From positions 35,714,738 to 35,778,737 of the forward strand of contig CM044959.1 in NCBI GenBank assembly GCA_024516035.1: DNA of 64,000 nucleotides, in the 5' to 3' direction. Both the position numbers and the translations under genes were made by a program. The notes under the pieces were generated by a model that saw only the letters and a list, made by a program, of their open reading frames with translations, did not search any database and was not told the DNA's origin. Source of the stretch: Bactericera cockerelli. Its lineage: Eukaryota > Arthropoda > Insecta > Hemiptera > Triozidae. Shown here piece by piece: positions 1-12,282 of the stretch. Numbering within the stretch: position 1 is the stretch's first letter; the number at the start of each line of letters is the position of its first letter.

Positions 1-591
1 TTCGGCCTTCATAGTAAGTTCGTACCTGCCATAAAAAAAGCAAATTGAATTTAAAAAAAATCTTCTACATGTAGGTAACCATTTTTAGTACTGTATATTA
101 ATTACAACATGGCTGCTTGTATAAATTAGTAATACTAACCAACTGATAATCAAGTGGTTCAGTAGTTAGAGCTGTGGACTCTTAATCAGGAACTCCTTTT
201 TCGAGTCCTTATAATCGTGTCAAAGAAGCAGAATGTAATAGTGACTGGCAGTTTTATTTAACTTAATTAAAATCGCTGTGTGAATGGTTTACGCGTAAAT
301 TTTTGTTCTTCTTGAACTTGTCTTGGTCTGCCTAGTTGTCGGAAAGGATCCGCGGTCTACTAGGCGCGAGTTCTATTCCAGCCCGGGGCAAATAAAATAG
401 TTTTGTCAAAATATTATTACCGGATTTGCTCTTTCTCTATCCACCTGTCTCCTATTTCTGTTATTTATTTTCCTATAAAAAAAACTTGCTATGCAAAAAC
501 ACAGAGAAAAGTGATGGAAAAACGACGAGTTTCAAATTCCAATCAAATCCCCACCTTCTCTGCCATGACCCGTTTTTGAAGAGTTAATAAA
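1..591. other. AT-rich flank with degenerate SINE heads
   Basis: A tRNA-like head with eroded boxes lies at about 142-235 (TCAAGTGGTTCAGTAGTTAG with a GAGTCC B-box remnant). A second B-box-like stretch (GTTCTATTCCAGCC) lies at about 371-384. Nothing coding is seen. Confidence 0.5.
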
Positions 592-818
592 AATATCGCC
601 TTATTTATACTGCTCAACTATTATTCCAATAGTAATCCCCATTTTGGGAACCAACAGATAATGGGACTACCTGTGCATAATGAGACTACCTGTCTAAATA
701 AAGCACTACTTATACTATTATTTTGTGGTCAAAAGCCCAAAAGGGAAGATTACTTATCCTGTCCCGACTGGGTTTCGAACCCGTGACTTCTGCATTGCCA
801 GATCGACGCCTTGAACCA
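592..818 (-). mobile_element. SINE type 4, tRNA-headed
   Basis: The minus strand carries a B box (GGTTCGAAACCCAGTCGGGA region, 767-785) followed by the body ending in a ...CAGTATAAATAAGGCGATATT-type tail. Sister copies are at 6095-6290, 15220-15370, 22885-23065 and 58197-58345. The head abuts the next SINE head-to-head. Confidence 0.8.
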
Positions 819-1030
819 TGCATTGGTAGTCAAATAGTGAAGGCGCTAGTATGGTAATCCAGGTAGCGTAAGGATCCAGTGGTTCTTATCCCGCCCAATG
901 CAGAAATTTTCCTCATTTATTTGAGTATATGACTTCCTAATAGTACGAATCTGAGGGTTAGGAGGTGGAAAATGCTTCAAGCATTATACTCGCCTTGTGG
1001 TTACCTTCCACTAAAGAGTATTATTATTAT
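819..1030 (+). mobile_element. SINE type 1, tRNA-headed
   Basis: Starts TGCATTGGTAGTCAA, with an ATCCAGGTAGCGTAAGGATCC core, then the body ...ACTCGCCTTGTGGTTACC and an ATT-repeat tail. Other copies at 2744, 40935, 45041(-), 47493 and 57540(-) define the consensus. Confidence 0.85.
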
Positions 1031-1060
1031 ACTAAAGAGTATTATTATATATATAAAAAA

Positions 1061-1415
1061 GCCAGCCTCCATGGCGTAACGGTTGTGACTACTGCGTAGT
1101 CCAGAGATCCTGAGTTCGATCCCCGGTCGCAGCAGATTTTCAAAGAAACTTCTGTTCCCTCCGTACATGTGAGGCTAGCATATCCGGCGCTACCCAGGAT
1201 GGGTGAGATTAATGTGGGTAGCTGGTACGATTCCCAGCGAATGGAGGGTAAAACCCCCGTCCTAATCCAGGACGTTAAATCCAATAGAATCGTTGGCGTT
1301 AGGAAGTGCATCCAGCCGTAAAAAATAATGTGCCAAAACCAACCAACCTCAACCATGAGGTTGAACAACGTCGACCCTGCTTGAGCGGCATAAGACAGAG
1401 TAAAAAATTATTATA
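1061..1415 (+). mobile_element. SINE type 2, tRNA-headed, with LINE-like 3' tail
   Basis: Begins CCAGCCTCCATGGCGTAACG, with B box GAGTTCGATCCCCGG. The central domain is TACCCAGGATGGGTGAG to GCGAATGGAGGGTAAAAC. The 3' part GTGCATCCAGCCGTAAAAAA resembles RTE-type LINE ends (from memory). It sits directly in the ATT tail of the preceding type 1 SINE. Confidence 0.8.
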
Positions 1416-1884
1416 TAAAAAGAGTATTATTATTATTATTATTGAACACTGAGCTACTGGGACAGACAAACGAAGAGTTCGAAGTGTTTCAATCCTATCT
1501 GAAGGATACCACTGATACCAGTGTCTGGTGGTTCCCAGTGGTTCAGCCCACTGATATCCAGTACTCCTGACATGGCAGAATACTCTACAAAGTTCACCAG
1601 AGGTCAATGTCGAACCATAACAATTAAATTTGATAAAGCGATTGGAATAGTAATCAATCAAAGTATTCGATTTTGATTGATACTTTACAATTATCGTTAA
1701 ACTTATGACTTATGGTTGATTAACTATGCAAAAGTGATTAGCTAGAAGTAAAAGATGGATTAGCTATAGTTTGATTAATTATCTACAACAGCTGATGAGT
1801 ATGTATGTGATTTATTTTTAAAGTCCAAATTCCATCATTTTCCAATATCCGTATTCCTTCTCGTAATGCGTTCACTGTTCCCTC

Positions 1885-2030
1885 TCTAAACAAATAGTTA
1901 CTCATTTTTCCTCACGAGGTAGAATTTTACCCCGGACATCAAAGTACAGAGCAGAAAAATCATACCCTGCTAGGTATCGAACTCAGGTCACCATGAATGC
2001 AAGTCTAGATATCTGATCAGTAGAGATGTA
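1885..2030 (-). mobile_element. SINE type 5 copy
   Basis: On the minus strand the head contains GAGTTCGATACCTAGCAGG, followed by the body that reads on + as ACTCATTTTTCCTCACGAGG and CGGACATCAAAGTACAGAGC. Better copies at 26462-26660 and 32290-32467. Confidence 0.7.
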
Positions 2031-2052
2031 CTTTAAGTTATCAATGTGTATT

Positions 2053-2150
2053 AATCACAATCGTGATATCACAACTACTCAAACATGTTTTACTACATAT
2101 TTTCTTAACTTGGGACTTATTACGAGTCCGCCGCCTTTTTGATAAAGCTA
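2053..2150 (-). mobile_element. SINE type 3, degenerate
   Basis: Shows ATCACAACTACTCAAAC, TACATATTTTCTTAACTTGG and GAGTCCGCCGCCTTTTTGAT, matching the clear type 3 copies at 28286 and 53208. Confidence 0.6.
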
Positions 2151-2743
2151 ATATTGAGGGCGGTGGAATGAACTAGTAATAGAGGATAGATTAGCTACAT
2201 ACTCGTATGGCTATATGAGGTAGGTAGCCCATCTTTTTTACTTGAGGCAATCTTCTCCCAAACCTAGTTACCTACTTGCGGTTCATAATAGAAAGCTTGT
2301 GGTCTGCATTGCTGGTGGTAAGCATATGAGCTCTCGCCTGTTGGCCACTTTGATCCTGACTGGGCTTTCACTAGCCGAGGCAGACATTAGACTTCTCCTA
2401 AACCAGAAGAAATTCCTATCTACGTAATATAATGCATATACATATAATAATTATACCGATAAAGAAGACTGAATTGTAACTCCTACCAAAATATGAAGGA
2501 ATTGGCATCCGACAGAGAAAGATGGCTGTTTCAACAAGGCATTGCCTTTAGTAATTGATGATGAAAGAAGACTGTGTTTAGATTGTGAGAGTAAATAAAG
2601 AACTCGCACTCTTGCTGAAATAATCAGAGTGTTATAGTATTTTTGTACACGTACACACAAGTTGGTCAAAGGATCATGTATGTACTAAAGTTACTATTAT
2701 TTGTACTAAAGTTACTATTATATGTACTAAAGTTACTATTACC
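2151..2743. other. Unassigned AT-rich stretch
   Basis: Only short chance open frames. A triplicated TATGTACTAAAGTTACTATT unit occurs at about 2678-2740, just before a SINE. Confidence 0.5.
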
Positions 2744-2966
2744 GTGCACTGGTAGTCAAAAGTGGTTAAGGCGCTAGTCTGATAATAAAGGTAGCATAGG
2801 GATCCGTCGGTTCGAATCCCACCCAGTGCATGAAATTTTCCTCATTAATTTGAGTTTGTGACTACATTATAATAAGACTCTGAGGTTTAAATGGTAGAAA
2901 ATGCTTTGAGCATTAACCTCGCCCGGTGGTTACCTTCCCCTAAAGAGTGTTATTATTATTATTATA
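2744..2966 (+). mobile_element. SINE type 1 copy
   Basis: From GTGCACTGGTAGTCAAAAGT through GGTTCGAATCCCACCCAG (an intact B box) to TTACCTTCCCCTAAAGAG and an ATT tail. Confidence 0.85.
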
Positions 2967-3029
2967 AACTGGTTGGAGATCCATAAGAGAAGCCCCAGGT
3001 ATCACACCGCCCTCTACTAGATCCATTGT

Positions 3030-3290
3030 GATCAAAGGTTAATCAGTCTCAATTAGGGGAAAAAACATTATTCGCGCGCCTTGCGTCCGAAATTTCCACC
3101 GCTGTTCAGAAATTTGGTCAGCTCCACTCAGGCTAAGTGAGGTCGGCGTGAATGTTCGGTACAGCGTACCAGCGAATGGAGGGTAAAAAAACCCGTCGTG
3201 CGATGACCATGGTTGTTGAGGCAACGATAAGCTCCAGTGCAAAAAAAACTGAGATCTTTCCAGAACTGGTTTGTCAAGTTTCTGAAACAT
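3030..3290 (+). mobile_element. SINE central-domain remnant
   Basis: CAGGCTAAGTGAGGTCGGCG, then CCAGCGAATGGAGGGTAAAA, match the central domain shared by type 2 and 5S-headed SINEs. The head is not recognisable. Confidence 0.55.
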
Positions 3291-3527
3291 ATGTATTTTC
3301 CTAAAACTTTCCTTCACGTAACCATCCAAGGTCTGGTTTTTTCATGACTCATGCGGTTGTGGGCACTACTCCTCACCGTGATAATGTGAACAGGGAAAAA
3401 GGATGTGGCCTGGAAGACCGTGAAATCCAGATCTCGGAATTACTGGTTTACTGGTTTGGTTTTAAGAATACCTTACTAATGAGTTTACAGAAGAACGAAA
3501 TGATCGCTCTAGACTGCGCAACATCCG

Positions 3528-3600
3528 TCTTGGAACTCGAACTACCGACCTCCAGGTTACGAGTCCGCCGCCTGGCTGATCAAGCTGCTGATGTGGGTGG
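3528..3600 (-). mobile_element. SINE type 3 head
   Basis: CGACCTCCAGGTTACGAGTC and CCGCCTGGCTGATCAAGCTG on + are the reverse of the type 3 tRNA-like head. An open frame runs through it but is not a gene. Confidence 0.65.
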
Positions 3601-3617
3601 AAAAATACGAACACAGT

Positions 3618-3656
3618 ATTTCCGATTTATAATATTAGAAATTTCTCGGAAGTAAT
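3618..3656 (+). mobile_element. Family X terminal palindrome (solo end)
   Basis: ATTTATAATATTAGAAATTT followed by CTCGGAAGTAA is the same imperfect palindrome that ends the longer X copies at 11568-12282 and 18318-18965. Confidence 0.6.
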
Positions 3657-3743
3657 ATTTGAGAAATTACATCAACACTACATTGAAGTTGTGAAAAGAA
3701 ATGCCAGGATATAATGGCAGAAGGAAATCTAGGAATCCTTCAG

Positions 3744-3787
3744 ATACAGGGTGGTTCCGAAACACATGTTTTGGGACCACCCTGTAT
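3744..3787. repeat. 44-bp hairpin with TACAGGGTGGT ends
   Basis: ATACAGGGTGGTTCC and GGGACCACCCTGTAT pair across 14 bases. The ends equal the internal motifs of the foldback at 59622-61278, so this looks like a minimal derivative of that group. Confidence 0.6.
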
Positions 3788-4649
3788 ATCTGCAAGTACT
3801 CAAACTTCACTTGAAATTACGACTGAACGAATCATGGTCAGAAATTACTGCTATTACGGCAGATTTTACAACACAGGTAGGAGAACTAGGATGAGAAAAT
3901 CAGCCATGCATGAGGAAATTAATTTCACACTGGGGAGTGTGGAACATAAAATGTGTAAGTTGCGCGACGTATTAACATTAATCCCACTGAGGCTTAGGAT
4001 GATCATAAAAACTGGTATTATCACAATAATGCAAAAACCTACTTAAAAATAGGTTGCTACCACCTTAATTTTTAGAGATAAGTAGTGAAACAGAATTCAC
4101 ATCAAAAAGAAATTCTGTACCTACTACCTTTATGGCACTATCAATAAAATTGATGACACATTGGTTGGTACAAAGCCAAGATGTGGACATTTAAAAGTAG
4201 CCAAAGAAATGATTTTTTTTCGCTGTGAAAATATTCAATGGAATTTGACCATTGAAAAAAGTGACTCTGTTGACAATGCACGCCATTGAATGAGATTCTG
4301 TGCTATGCTAAAAGTATTGGATACAAGATACAAAGTATCCCACATAATACCCGAAATGAGAGTATAGATTACTATACTTTCATAATGACTTTTTGTGAAA
4401 ATCATTCTTTAAATTTGAAGAGAATCCAAATTAATCTAGAAATTAAATCCCTAATTATGATTCAACATTTCATGGCAGTTCCCAATATTTTCTCACGATC
4501 AATCCAATCCACTTCTCATTGAATTGTTTACTTACATTGTAGGTACTAATTGTTTGAATTTGAGGGTTTTCCAAATTTAAATCTAGATAATGTATTCAAT
4601 TATGTAGTTTAATGAGTATTATAGTGTAGTATTAAAATCACATGACTTT

Positions 4650-4775
4650 ACCAACCGAGCTCAGTAGCTTGATGGATAAGGCAGTGGACTTGTCGGTTGT
4701 TCAAGTACCGAGTTAAGAAAAATAAACAAATGAAACTATTTTGAGTAATTGTGATATCACGATTGTAATTAGTAC
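4650..4775 (+). mobile_element. SINE type 3 copy
   Basis: CGAGCTCAGTAGCTTGATGG, ATAAGGCAGTGGACTTG, then a body ending near TGATATCACGATTGTAATTA, as in the 38878 copy. Confidence 0.65.
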
Positions 4776-6094
4776 AAGTATGATAAATTTAACGTGATGA
4801 CCATCTGGAAACTTCATTTCAAAATAAAGGATAATATGGCGTTCAATATTGATCATGATTTTAATACAAAAAGCTAGAAATAAATCGCATACTCAACACA
4901 CAAAATCTTTCACTGTCACAGCAGAGCCATGTATGTACAATTTGAACCTATATATTGATCTTTGATCTTGAATTATCGCGAACCAGAAACACCAAAAGAT
5001 GGAATCCGGAAACCTAAGACCCACTGGACCAAAACATTCATCAAAACCTAGTAGGAAACGATAGTCACTGCTACCAGAGTACAGAAAGCAAACATACTTA
5101 TGAACAAATATGCGAAGTATGTACTTTGGACATGCATAGTAAGTACTTATTACATGTAGGTAACAATGAAGAACTTAATATACATGTATGTACATTTGTA
5201 CATATTAGGTAGCTAGTGCATACCTACATAATTATTCCAAAAGTAACAAAGAAGAACTCTGCATAATTATACTTACCTATGTTTTGTAAACAAAGGTTCT
5301 CCTGTTGATTTTAATTTTTCATCAAACAGTAAAAAGTTGTATCAATTATCATTAATGAAACGATTTCCTATTTCCGCGTGTACATTATACACGAATACAA
5401 GTACGAATATTACATCCATACCTAGCAATAACCCTTTCTTTATCGAAATACTTACGAGTATTTAAGGAATTCTTCTCATTGAGAAATTTCTTTCTCATCG
5501 TAGAGTTATGAAGAGAGAGAGAGAGATAATGAAATCATGGAAATTTTTATTTTCCTCTTTTAATTTTCTTTCTTCTAATTGTCTTGGTAGTAAATTCATA
5601 ATTTGAGTTATGGGTCGAATATACCTAAATGTTTTTCTATAATATTATGGAGTGATCTAGTGTGTCTTTCATAGCTGTTAGCAAATTTCTTCAACTCTAA
5701 TACTCGTTTTCTCTGTAGAATAATAGAACCTCTGATTCATTAAGAATAAAATCTTTAGTAGGTAATAAATTATTAATATTTTAACATCACTGGCTGGAAC
5801 GTCCCTGTAGCCACTGCTTAATGTACCGTCTGCAATCCGCAATGCAGCTCAGCTAGTGACTCTGCGGCATCTGCCTGCAAAACTGTGCAGTATGAAATGC
5901 ATACTATCTATGTTCTATAATTATATAATCCAGAGCAGTATGAATGAATACTTTATGAAGCGTATGAGTGCATGGAGTTTTTTTTCTCTCTTGAGTCTGG
6001 CATTGCATCTTTGAACTCAGTGCACTCTTGCAGTAACCAGGAAAATTTCTCGTCGTTGTCTGAATGGTGAAATGTTGCACGAGGTATTACAATA
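4776..6094. other. Unassigned AT-rich stretch
   Basis: No gene or clear repeat recognised. A (GA)n run of about 12 bases is at 5514-5525. Confidence 0.5.
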
Positions 6095-6290
6095 ATAATA
6101 ATACTAATATCGCCTTATTCATACTGCCCTATTAAGACAGTAAATCCATTATTAAGCAGTAAATCCAAGACGTAGAATTACAAAATCCCAAACGGGAGGA
6201 TAACTTGTCATGTTTCGTCTAGGTTTGGAAACCGTGACCTCTGGATTACCAGACCAACTGGCTTGACCACTGAGCTATTAAGAATGACAA
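6095..6290 (-). mobile_element. SINE type 4 copy
   Basis: The tail ATATCGCCTTATTCATACTG, the body CAAACGGGAGGATAACTTGT and an eroded head (TGGAAACCGTGACCTC, ending CCACTGAGCTATT) run in minus orientation. Confidence 0.7.
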
Positions 6291-8862
6291 ACGTGCAAGG
6301 AAGATTCTGTTCATTCTTATGTTTCTCATCTTAAAATAAATCTTCTAAATTCGAGAGAGGATTTTTTGCAACTTCTTTTAGCTCATTGGCAATGATAGTA
6401 TCAAGGAGCTTGTTGCGGAACGAGAATGCTAATGTGGAAAACAAATCGGTGGGATAATTGCATACAGAGCCACGTTAGTCACGTTTTTGCAAGAGGTAAA
6501 CAAAACTCCACAAATCACGTGTGTTGACTTCCAGTCCAGAGTTCGCAAACCTTGCAATCGAACTGTGAAGCTTTTTTTCCACATAACTGTGACTCATTTG
6601 TAGCGAATCTTCAAACTCAAACAAGTGAAACAAAACTTGTAGAGAACAATCTATTACTTATTACGTCAAACATTTTTTTTTTTCTGTTGAATTGCTTTTT
6701 CTTTCGTTATGAGAAATCTCAATATAACGCATACAGATAGATAAACTAAAAGTCAAATCATAGGACATCTGATCCGTTTGAGGACCTACCAAAACCAATG
6801 TCCGTATTTATTAAATGAGTCAGTAGATAGTCGATTGATAAAGCTGACAAAATGTAGACTCAGTAGGGTAGGACAACAAACAATAAGACGAATTTCTTAT
6901 AATATAGATTTGTAGTTTTCTAAATGAAATAGGTCTGAGGGTAGTCTCCTTGTACCTACATACCTTTAGACAATGTTAGAACCAACTAACCATCGCGCAT
7001 CGCATCATTCACTATGACACCACTATGTGACTTCTTTTTTTCAGATGTTTTTTTCAACAGTATCGTTTCCTGAAGTAAATAATATAATAGTGTTCCATAT
7101 CTAATTCCTTGACATGCATCACCAAAACAAAAAGACTATTAATCCCAATATCAATTTGACAGCCAGAGGCAGATTCCATGATTGAAATATAATGGGAGTT
7201 TTTCCAGTTTTCTTGACATATCATGTCAGTGTCAGATACCGAAAAGTGGTCCATTTTACGTTGAGATTCAAACACACTAGAATAGTCTAGTGAAAGTCTA
7301 CTTCTCATCACATAATTGAGACCACAAAAAAATCTATTCGTATCCGTAGTTATCATGTGTTTTGATTAGTTTGAAGATTATTGATTTCTTTCAAAAGAGA
7401 AACTAGTAGAGAACAAGTTTACGTTAAGACTAAACCGCACTGGATCAGTAGTAGTTCTACAAAAACCTTCCCAGTGCATTTCAGAGACCACAAAAAAATC
7501 ACGAGTGGTACTTTTACATTGCTGTTCATGCCTTGAAGTTAAAATATCAAGTCAAACAGTTCTTGTTCTAAACGTATTGCTCGTTTCAAAGTTATGCGAT
7601 TTGGTCTACTTGTAAACCAGGTCCGTTCATGAGTTCAAAGCAAGTAACTTGGTTTAAAATGAGTACCTACCAACTGAAAAAAATGTAGTATGTATGTCAC
7701 CATGACAACGTTTGGGTTGTTACACATTGCAAAGCTTCAACAGATCACAATCCTGATGTTTTCTCTTCCAGAATATTCCCTCACTTTTTACTAAGAGATC
7801 TGCTCATCTAGTCAAAGGCCTCTCTTAATAGCTTTATTATAAAATTTGCCCTATAAATTTTCTTTTTAAAATATTATTATCTTATTTCCTTTAATAACAT
7901 GAACTGAAGAGATTCAAATCTAAATATGTAGATATTGTAAACATTCGTAGGTAAACTACAACCGTAGGCTAAATAAAACCAAAACTTTTTCATTTAGGAG
8001 AAGAATATACATTTGATGGATTTTCTTTGGAATCTGAATTTTAAGGCCATAAGTTACTATCATACTGAATTGATTGTTATACGTGAGATTAAAAGTTCTC
8101 TTTAAAACCAATATTGGTTTGTTCAAGTTATGTGTACGCAAGTCAAACTGGTTAAAGACAGTCATTCATATTCTGGATGGTAGATATAGCGTTGGAAGAC
8201 TGCTGATATCAGCCCAAATATTCCCAAGTTTTAGTTAAATCAAGGATCTACTGGCTCAAATATTTTTACTATGACCATAGGTGAGCTTGCTCACCTTATA
8301 TTAGCCTTCAAAAGTCCTGAGTACAGTGGTTAAATTCTTGTTGTCGCTTCGTTCCTCTGATGACACAAATAAGAAAATATTCCTTATCTGATCTCCAACT
8401 CGTAAAATTCGAGCAAGGATAAAACGTAAATAGGTTTTTTTACTACAGTTAGTCACAGTCCACCTTGATATCTACTCGATGTTATCTACAGCAAGGACGA
8501 CCTGCAAGTTCTTGATTTTCTAGATCCAGATTCGAGAACATCAAGATCTACATGACATAAACTCGCCATGCTAATGCAGATGTTGAGGTTATGACTCCAC
8601 TGGTACATGTTATCTCTCCTACTACTTCCGTCAACAGTTGTATCTTCTTCTAATAGCTGTTTCTTACATACTTTATCCTTGTGAATATTGCTACTTGTTC
8701 CAACTATGGACTCTGTAAACAAAATTTGTTTAATATTTTAGTGCTGTTTGTGTATTTCTGAAATGGGAAATTAAGTTCGGACTTGACCTTTTATTATGAT
8801 CTCGGGTTTTTTTAATTTCACCATTACTATCACTAATAAGTAATAATCTTTTCTCTTTTCAG
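6291..8862. other. Upstream flank / probable 5' UTR intron
   Basis: AT-rich with chance frames only. The segment ends in TTTTCTCTTTTCAG at 8862, so at least its 3' part is probably an intron between an unseen 5' UTR exon and exon 1. I cannot locate a promoter. Confidence 0.5.
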
Positions 8863-9518
8863 TTCAAACAAAACCCTCACAAAACTGTAAAGTGTAAATA
8901 GAAACCCTAACAAGCCCTCTACCCCACACATAACCATGCCGTCTGTGATATCCAAATACATGGAAAACATACCGCCCGCCCAGAAACATATCGTCAGCAA
9001 CGTTATCCTGGCAGCGCTCTTGCCTACTGGGCTATCGCCTCACCACAAAAACTTCAGGAAACGTCCACTGAGCGATCGACACAAAAGATGCTGTACAATG
9101 GCGTCAGCAAAGACAGTATTGACTACGAGGTCAATTGTGTGGACATATGAACAACAACATCGTGCCAGTCAACAAGGTGCGGTTGAAAACAATCATGTCA
9201 ACAACAAAAAGTCAGGGAAGCGATCTTCCCCGAGTTCAACAAAGAGTTTGTCATGCAAGTGATAAAGCTGCTCAAGCTAATGATTCCGTCCGTGTACAGT
9301 TTCGAAGTGGGCTCCTCATCTGCCACACCTGGCCCTGGTCACCAGGACCTTCATGAGCATATATGTGGCCAGCATGGAAGGCCGCATGGTTCGGTTCATC
9401 GTCAGAAGGATGTGAACAACTTTGCGTTCATGCTGGTCAAGTGGCTGGCGGTGCTATTCCTGCCACCATCCTCAACTCAACTATCCGCTACCTGGAGAGC
9501 AAACTGGCGCTCGCTTCG
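8863..9518 (+). CDS. ABCD1: ABCD1/2-like exon 1: N-terminus and first membrane segments, with frame breaks
   Basis: The exon follows a pyrimidine-rich acceptor (TTCTCTTTTCAG) and ends at GTAAGT. ATG at 8936 opens MPSVISKYMENIPPAQKH, after about 73 bp of 5' UTR. Family-like segments then appear in different frames: LAYWAIASPQKL (from about 9019), REAIFPEFNKEFVMQVIKLL (9214), HLALVTRTFMSIYVASMEGR (9326), VNNFAFMLVKWLAV (9412) and AIPATILNSTIRYLESKLAL (9453). These align in order with the ABCD1/2 N-terminal region, including the NREF-, SIYVA- and NSAIRYLE-like motifs. About six frame changes occur in 580 bp, mostly the equivalent of one lost base each. The exon 1/exon 2 phase also needs one more change. 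Uncorrected consensus deletions or decay of this exon could explain it; the other exons are intact. Confidence 0.85.
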
Positions 9519-11567
9519 GTAAGTTCCTTTATTTCTAATCATTGGAATTAGGTATCTAATAGCGCACAGGTAGGTCAGTCAACTGTATTCGAATAATAAT
9601 GTCTTACACTTCGATTTTGGTACAGCAAACAAACCAACCCGTGTCAAACTAAAGTAAAATTTCTAATCATACATCTAATGTGATGTCAAAAAGTCTTGTT
9701 TATTGACAGAGCGTCCTATTTACGAATTAATATGAAAAGTAAAATAATATAAAATAAAATATGACCATGCAAATAAAATATGACCATGCAATAATAAAAG
9801 TAAACATTTACAGCCCACTTAAATTATGGACATACATATCTAGTTGCTATCTTTTACTACTACTTGATTGAGAGGCTTGAGGATAGACCATAATGTTACT
9901 AACATATGAGCCAGAATTAGACTACAATCTATTGTGAACAGAAGTGGGTACTGTATTATCATGTACTACATACATATTGAATAATAAGATCGGTAGCCAT
10001 TCTGTCTATTCGTATCCTCTTCTTTATTTACTATTTTTGACTGGTTTGAGTCGCGGATATACTATTGTCTGTGGTGCTGCTTATGCCATGACTATTGCTA
10101 CTCTTTGCTTTGAGATAAACTGTCTGTCAAACAATATTTGGTCTACCAGACAGTCGTCTGTTCAAGTTTTGTATGAGCATATTGCTGGCTATTTCATGTT
10201 TTATTTAATATGTCAAAGAGACACTCGATCTTGAAGATGCTGAATTTGCAGCTAAATTTTCATAAGTCATCTGTCGATATTGTGAGAGTAGGACGTGGTG
10301 TCTCTTCTTCCTCAAAGAGAAAAGGGACTCCAAGGCTTTTCCCTCTAAGGACATTCTTCAAACAATGTGTTGCATTTCTTTGTTTGTCGCTGTTTCATTA
10401 TTGTTTTCGCGAAATTGACACATGAGCGTAGACTCAGCGGTAAATAATGAATGCGTTGTGTTTCTCCACTTGAATTAGTATTCTTAGCACGAAACCATCT
10501 CCTCTATTGATAGAGATCGAACAATTTGAATACTGTCAGCTCTCTGTTCACCAGATTCGCTGTTTAGAAAAAAAGATAACATAAAGAGGAACAAAAGCTT
10601 GATAAGATAGCAACAGAATATTTATTAGACGAGAAACTTGGTATATTTCTGCTGTTCTCTGAGAAAACAATCAGTCCGTTTTGTATGACCGAAGAAAAAA
10701 CTGTTAAGTCGGGTATACTTTTCTTCCTCATTGCTAGTTATCTACAGAAAATATTCAACAAAATCAAAATTCTAAGCTTTACAAGAGTCTCATTTATATC
10801 AAACAATTTATCACTCAATTCAATATCTTGGACACACTTACAAAACCATATTCTTGAAACAAAGAATAGTTGCTCCAAATTTCATATTTTTAGATTGAGC
10901 TAAAGTTTATCTACGTCAATGTGACGAGTCAGTGTGTTTATCTGCTCGGCATTGTGCGTTACAAGTATGAATAGTCCAATGCGGACGATGGACAAAGACT
11001 TGATAGTACCCAAAGTCAAGCATGACTGGAGGCTATTGGTATACCGTGTTTGGAGATTCGCGTTGGTTGGATTTAGACAAAGACTGCTTGATAATAAGGA
11101 GTTGAAATTCAAGCATGGCGAGATCGGAGAGCACGTTTCAAGATTACATAACGTGCTAGACCAATACATTGCCGTTTTGTGCTTTATCTTGTGCTGCTTC
11201 GCCTGAGTAATCTCTATTGATTCCTATAGTGTCTGCTTCCATGACGTCACCGCACTTCCTTGTCTTCTCTGACGGATAGATTGAGTCTAGCTTGGTGGAT
11301 TCCTATCATTCCAAGTTTGGCCTACAATATCTTTGTTGTTTGAGCTGTGTCTGCTGTTTTATTACGTATTAGGTACCATGTGACTCTTGTGTAATAGACG
11401 GATTTTCGCGCTTAATAAGGAAGCCCATGTTACTTACGCATGAATCTGAAGATATACAAAGTAATCTTGATTATTCTAAAATACACGGGTTGTTTTAAAT
11501 ACAATCAAGATATTGAGGAGTTTTATAACTCAAGTAGGTTTGGGAAAATAGAAAGTCAAAGAAAAAA
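9519..11567. other. Intron 1, first unassigned stretch
   Basis: No repeat family recognised. Opposed open frames of about 90 codons overlap at 10900-11206, but neither resembles a known protein nor has splice support. Confidence 0.45.
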
Positions 11568-12282
11568 AACACTGCCAATTATGGACACAATACTTCCTCG
11601 TGATTGTTTCACATTGTAAACACATGCCAATTTTGAGATTTTATAGAAAATTATATGTATCTCCAAAACGACTCAACCGATTTTCTTCAAATTTGTTTTA
11701 TATGGTAGAATATCGTTTTTTATACATTCTAGATTCTACAAAAAATTCTGTATCGGCAAGTCGTGGTCCTTATTTTTTTACTTTTTTGTCAAAAATTTCG
11801 GATTTTCTTAAATATCAGAGTCAAATTATAATTAATTTAAAAATAAATATAAATAACCTATGTTAAACAATAATATGCATATTCTCACAAAATTTCATCG
11901 AAATCGAGTGTACCGTTCACGAGATATAAGCGTTTAAGTAAAAAGTTAGTGGTCAGGCGCATGGTCTCTTTCACCCAGAACCGCTGGTATGAATTCAATG
12001 AATTTTAAATGGGACCATCTACAGAATGTCTCCTAGATGTGTGCAAAATTTCATCAAAATCGGTCGAGTAGTTTCCGAGATTTGCGCGTTACAAGGAATC
12101 GTTTTTACAGACCGACAGACAGACAGACAGACCGACAGACAGACACAAAACCAAATTTACTCAGTAGGTTATGAAACGTCCAGAAATATGAAAAAAAATT
12201 AAATCGGAGCAAAAAAATATTTTTTTTTACAAAAACGAACACAATACTTCCGATTTCTAATATTAGAAATTTCTCGGAAGTA
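11568..12282 (+). mobile_element. Family X element (about 715 bp, non-coding)
   Basis: Starts AACACTGCCAATTATGGACA and CAATACTTCCTCG. It includes a GACA-type microsatellite (ACAGACAGACAGACAGACCG, near 12115-12145) and ends in the imperfect palindrome TTTCTAATATTAGAAATTTC flanked by CTTCCGA/CGGAAGT. A reverse-strand copy is at 18318-18965 and a truncated one at 22480-22880. There is no coding capacity. The superfamily is unknown to me. Confidence 0.75.

Noticed and set aside
3344..4046. Two open frames of 103 and 110 codons
   Set aside because: They cross an inverted SINE head and a transposon hairpin; no protein similarity recognised.
10900..11206. Overlapping opposed frames of about 90 codons
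   Set aside because: No recognisable motif, no splice signals, and both strands are equally open, which suggests chance.
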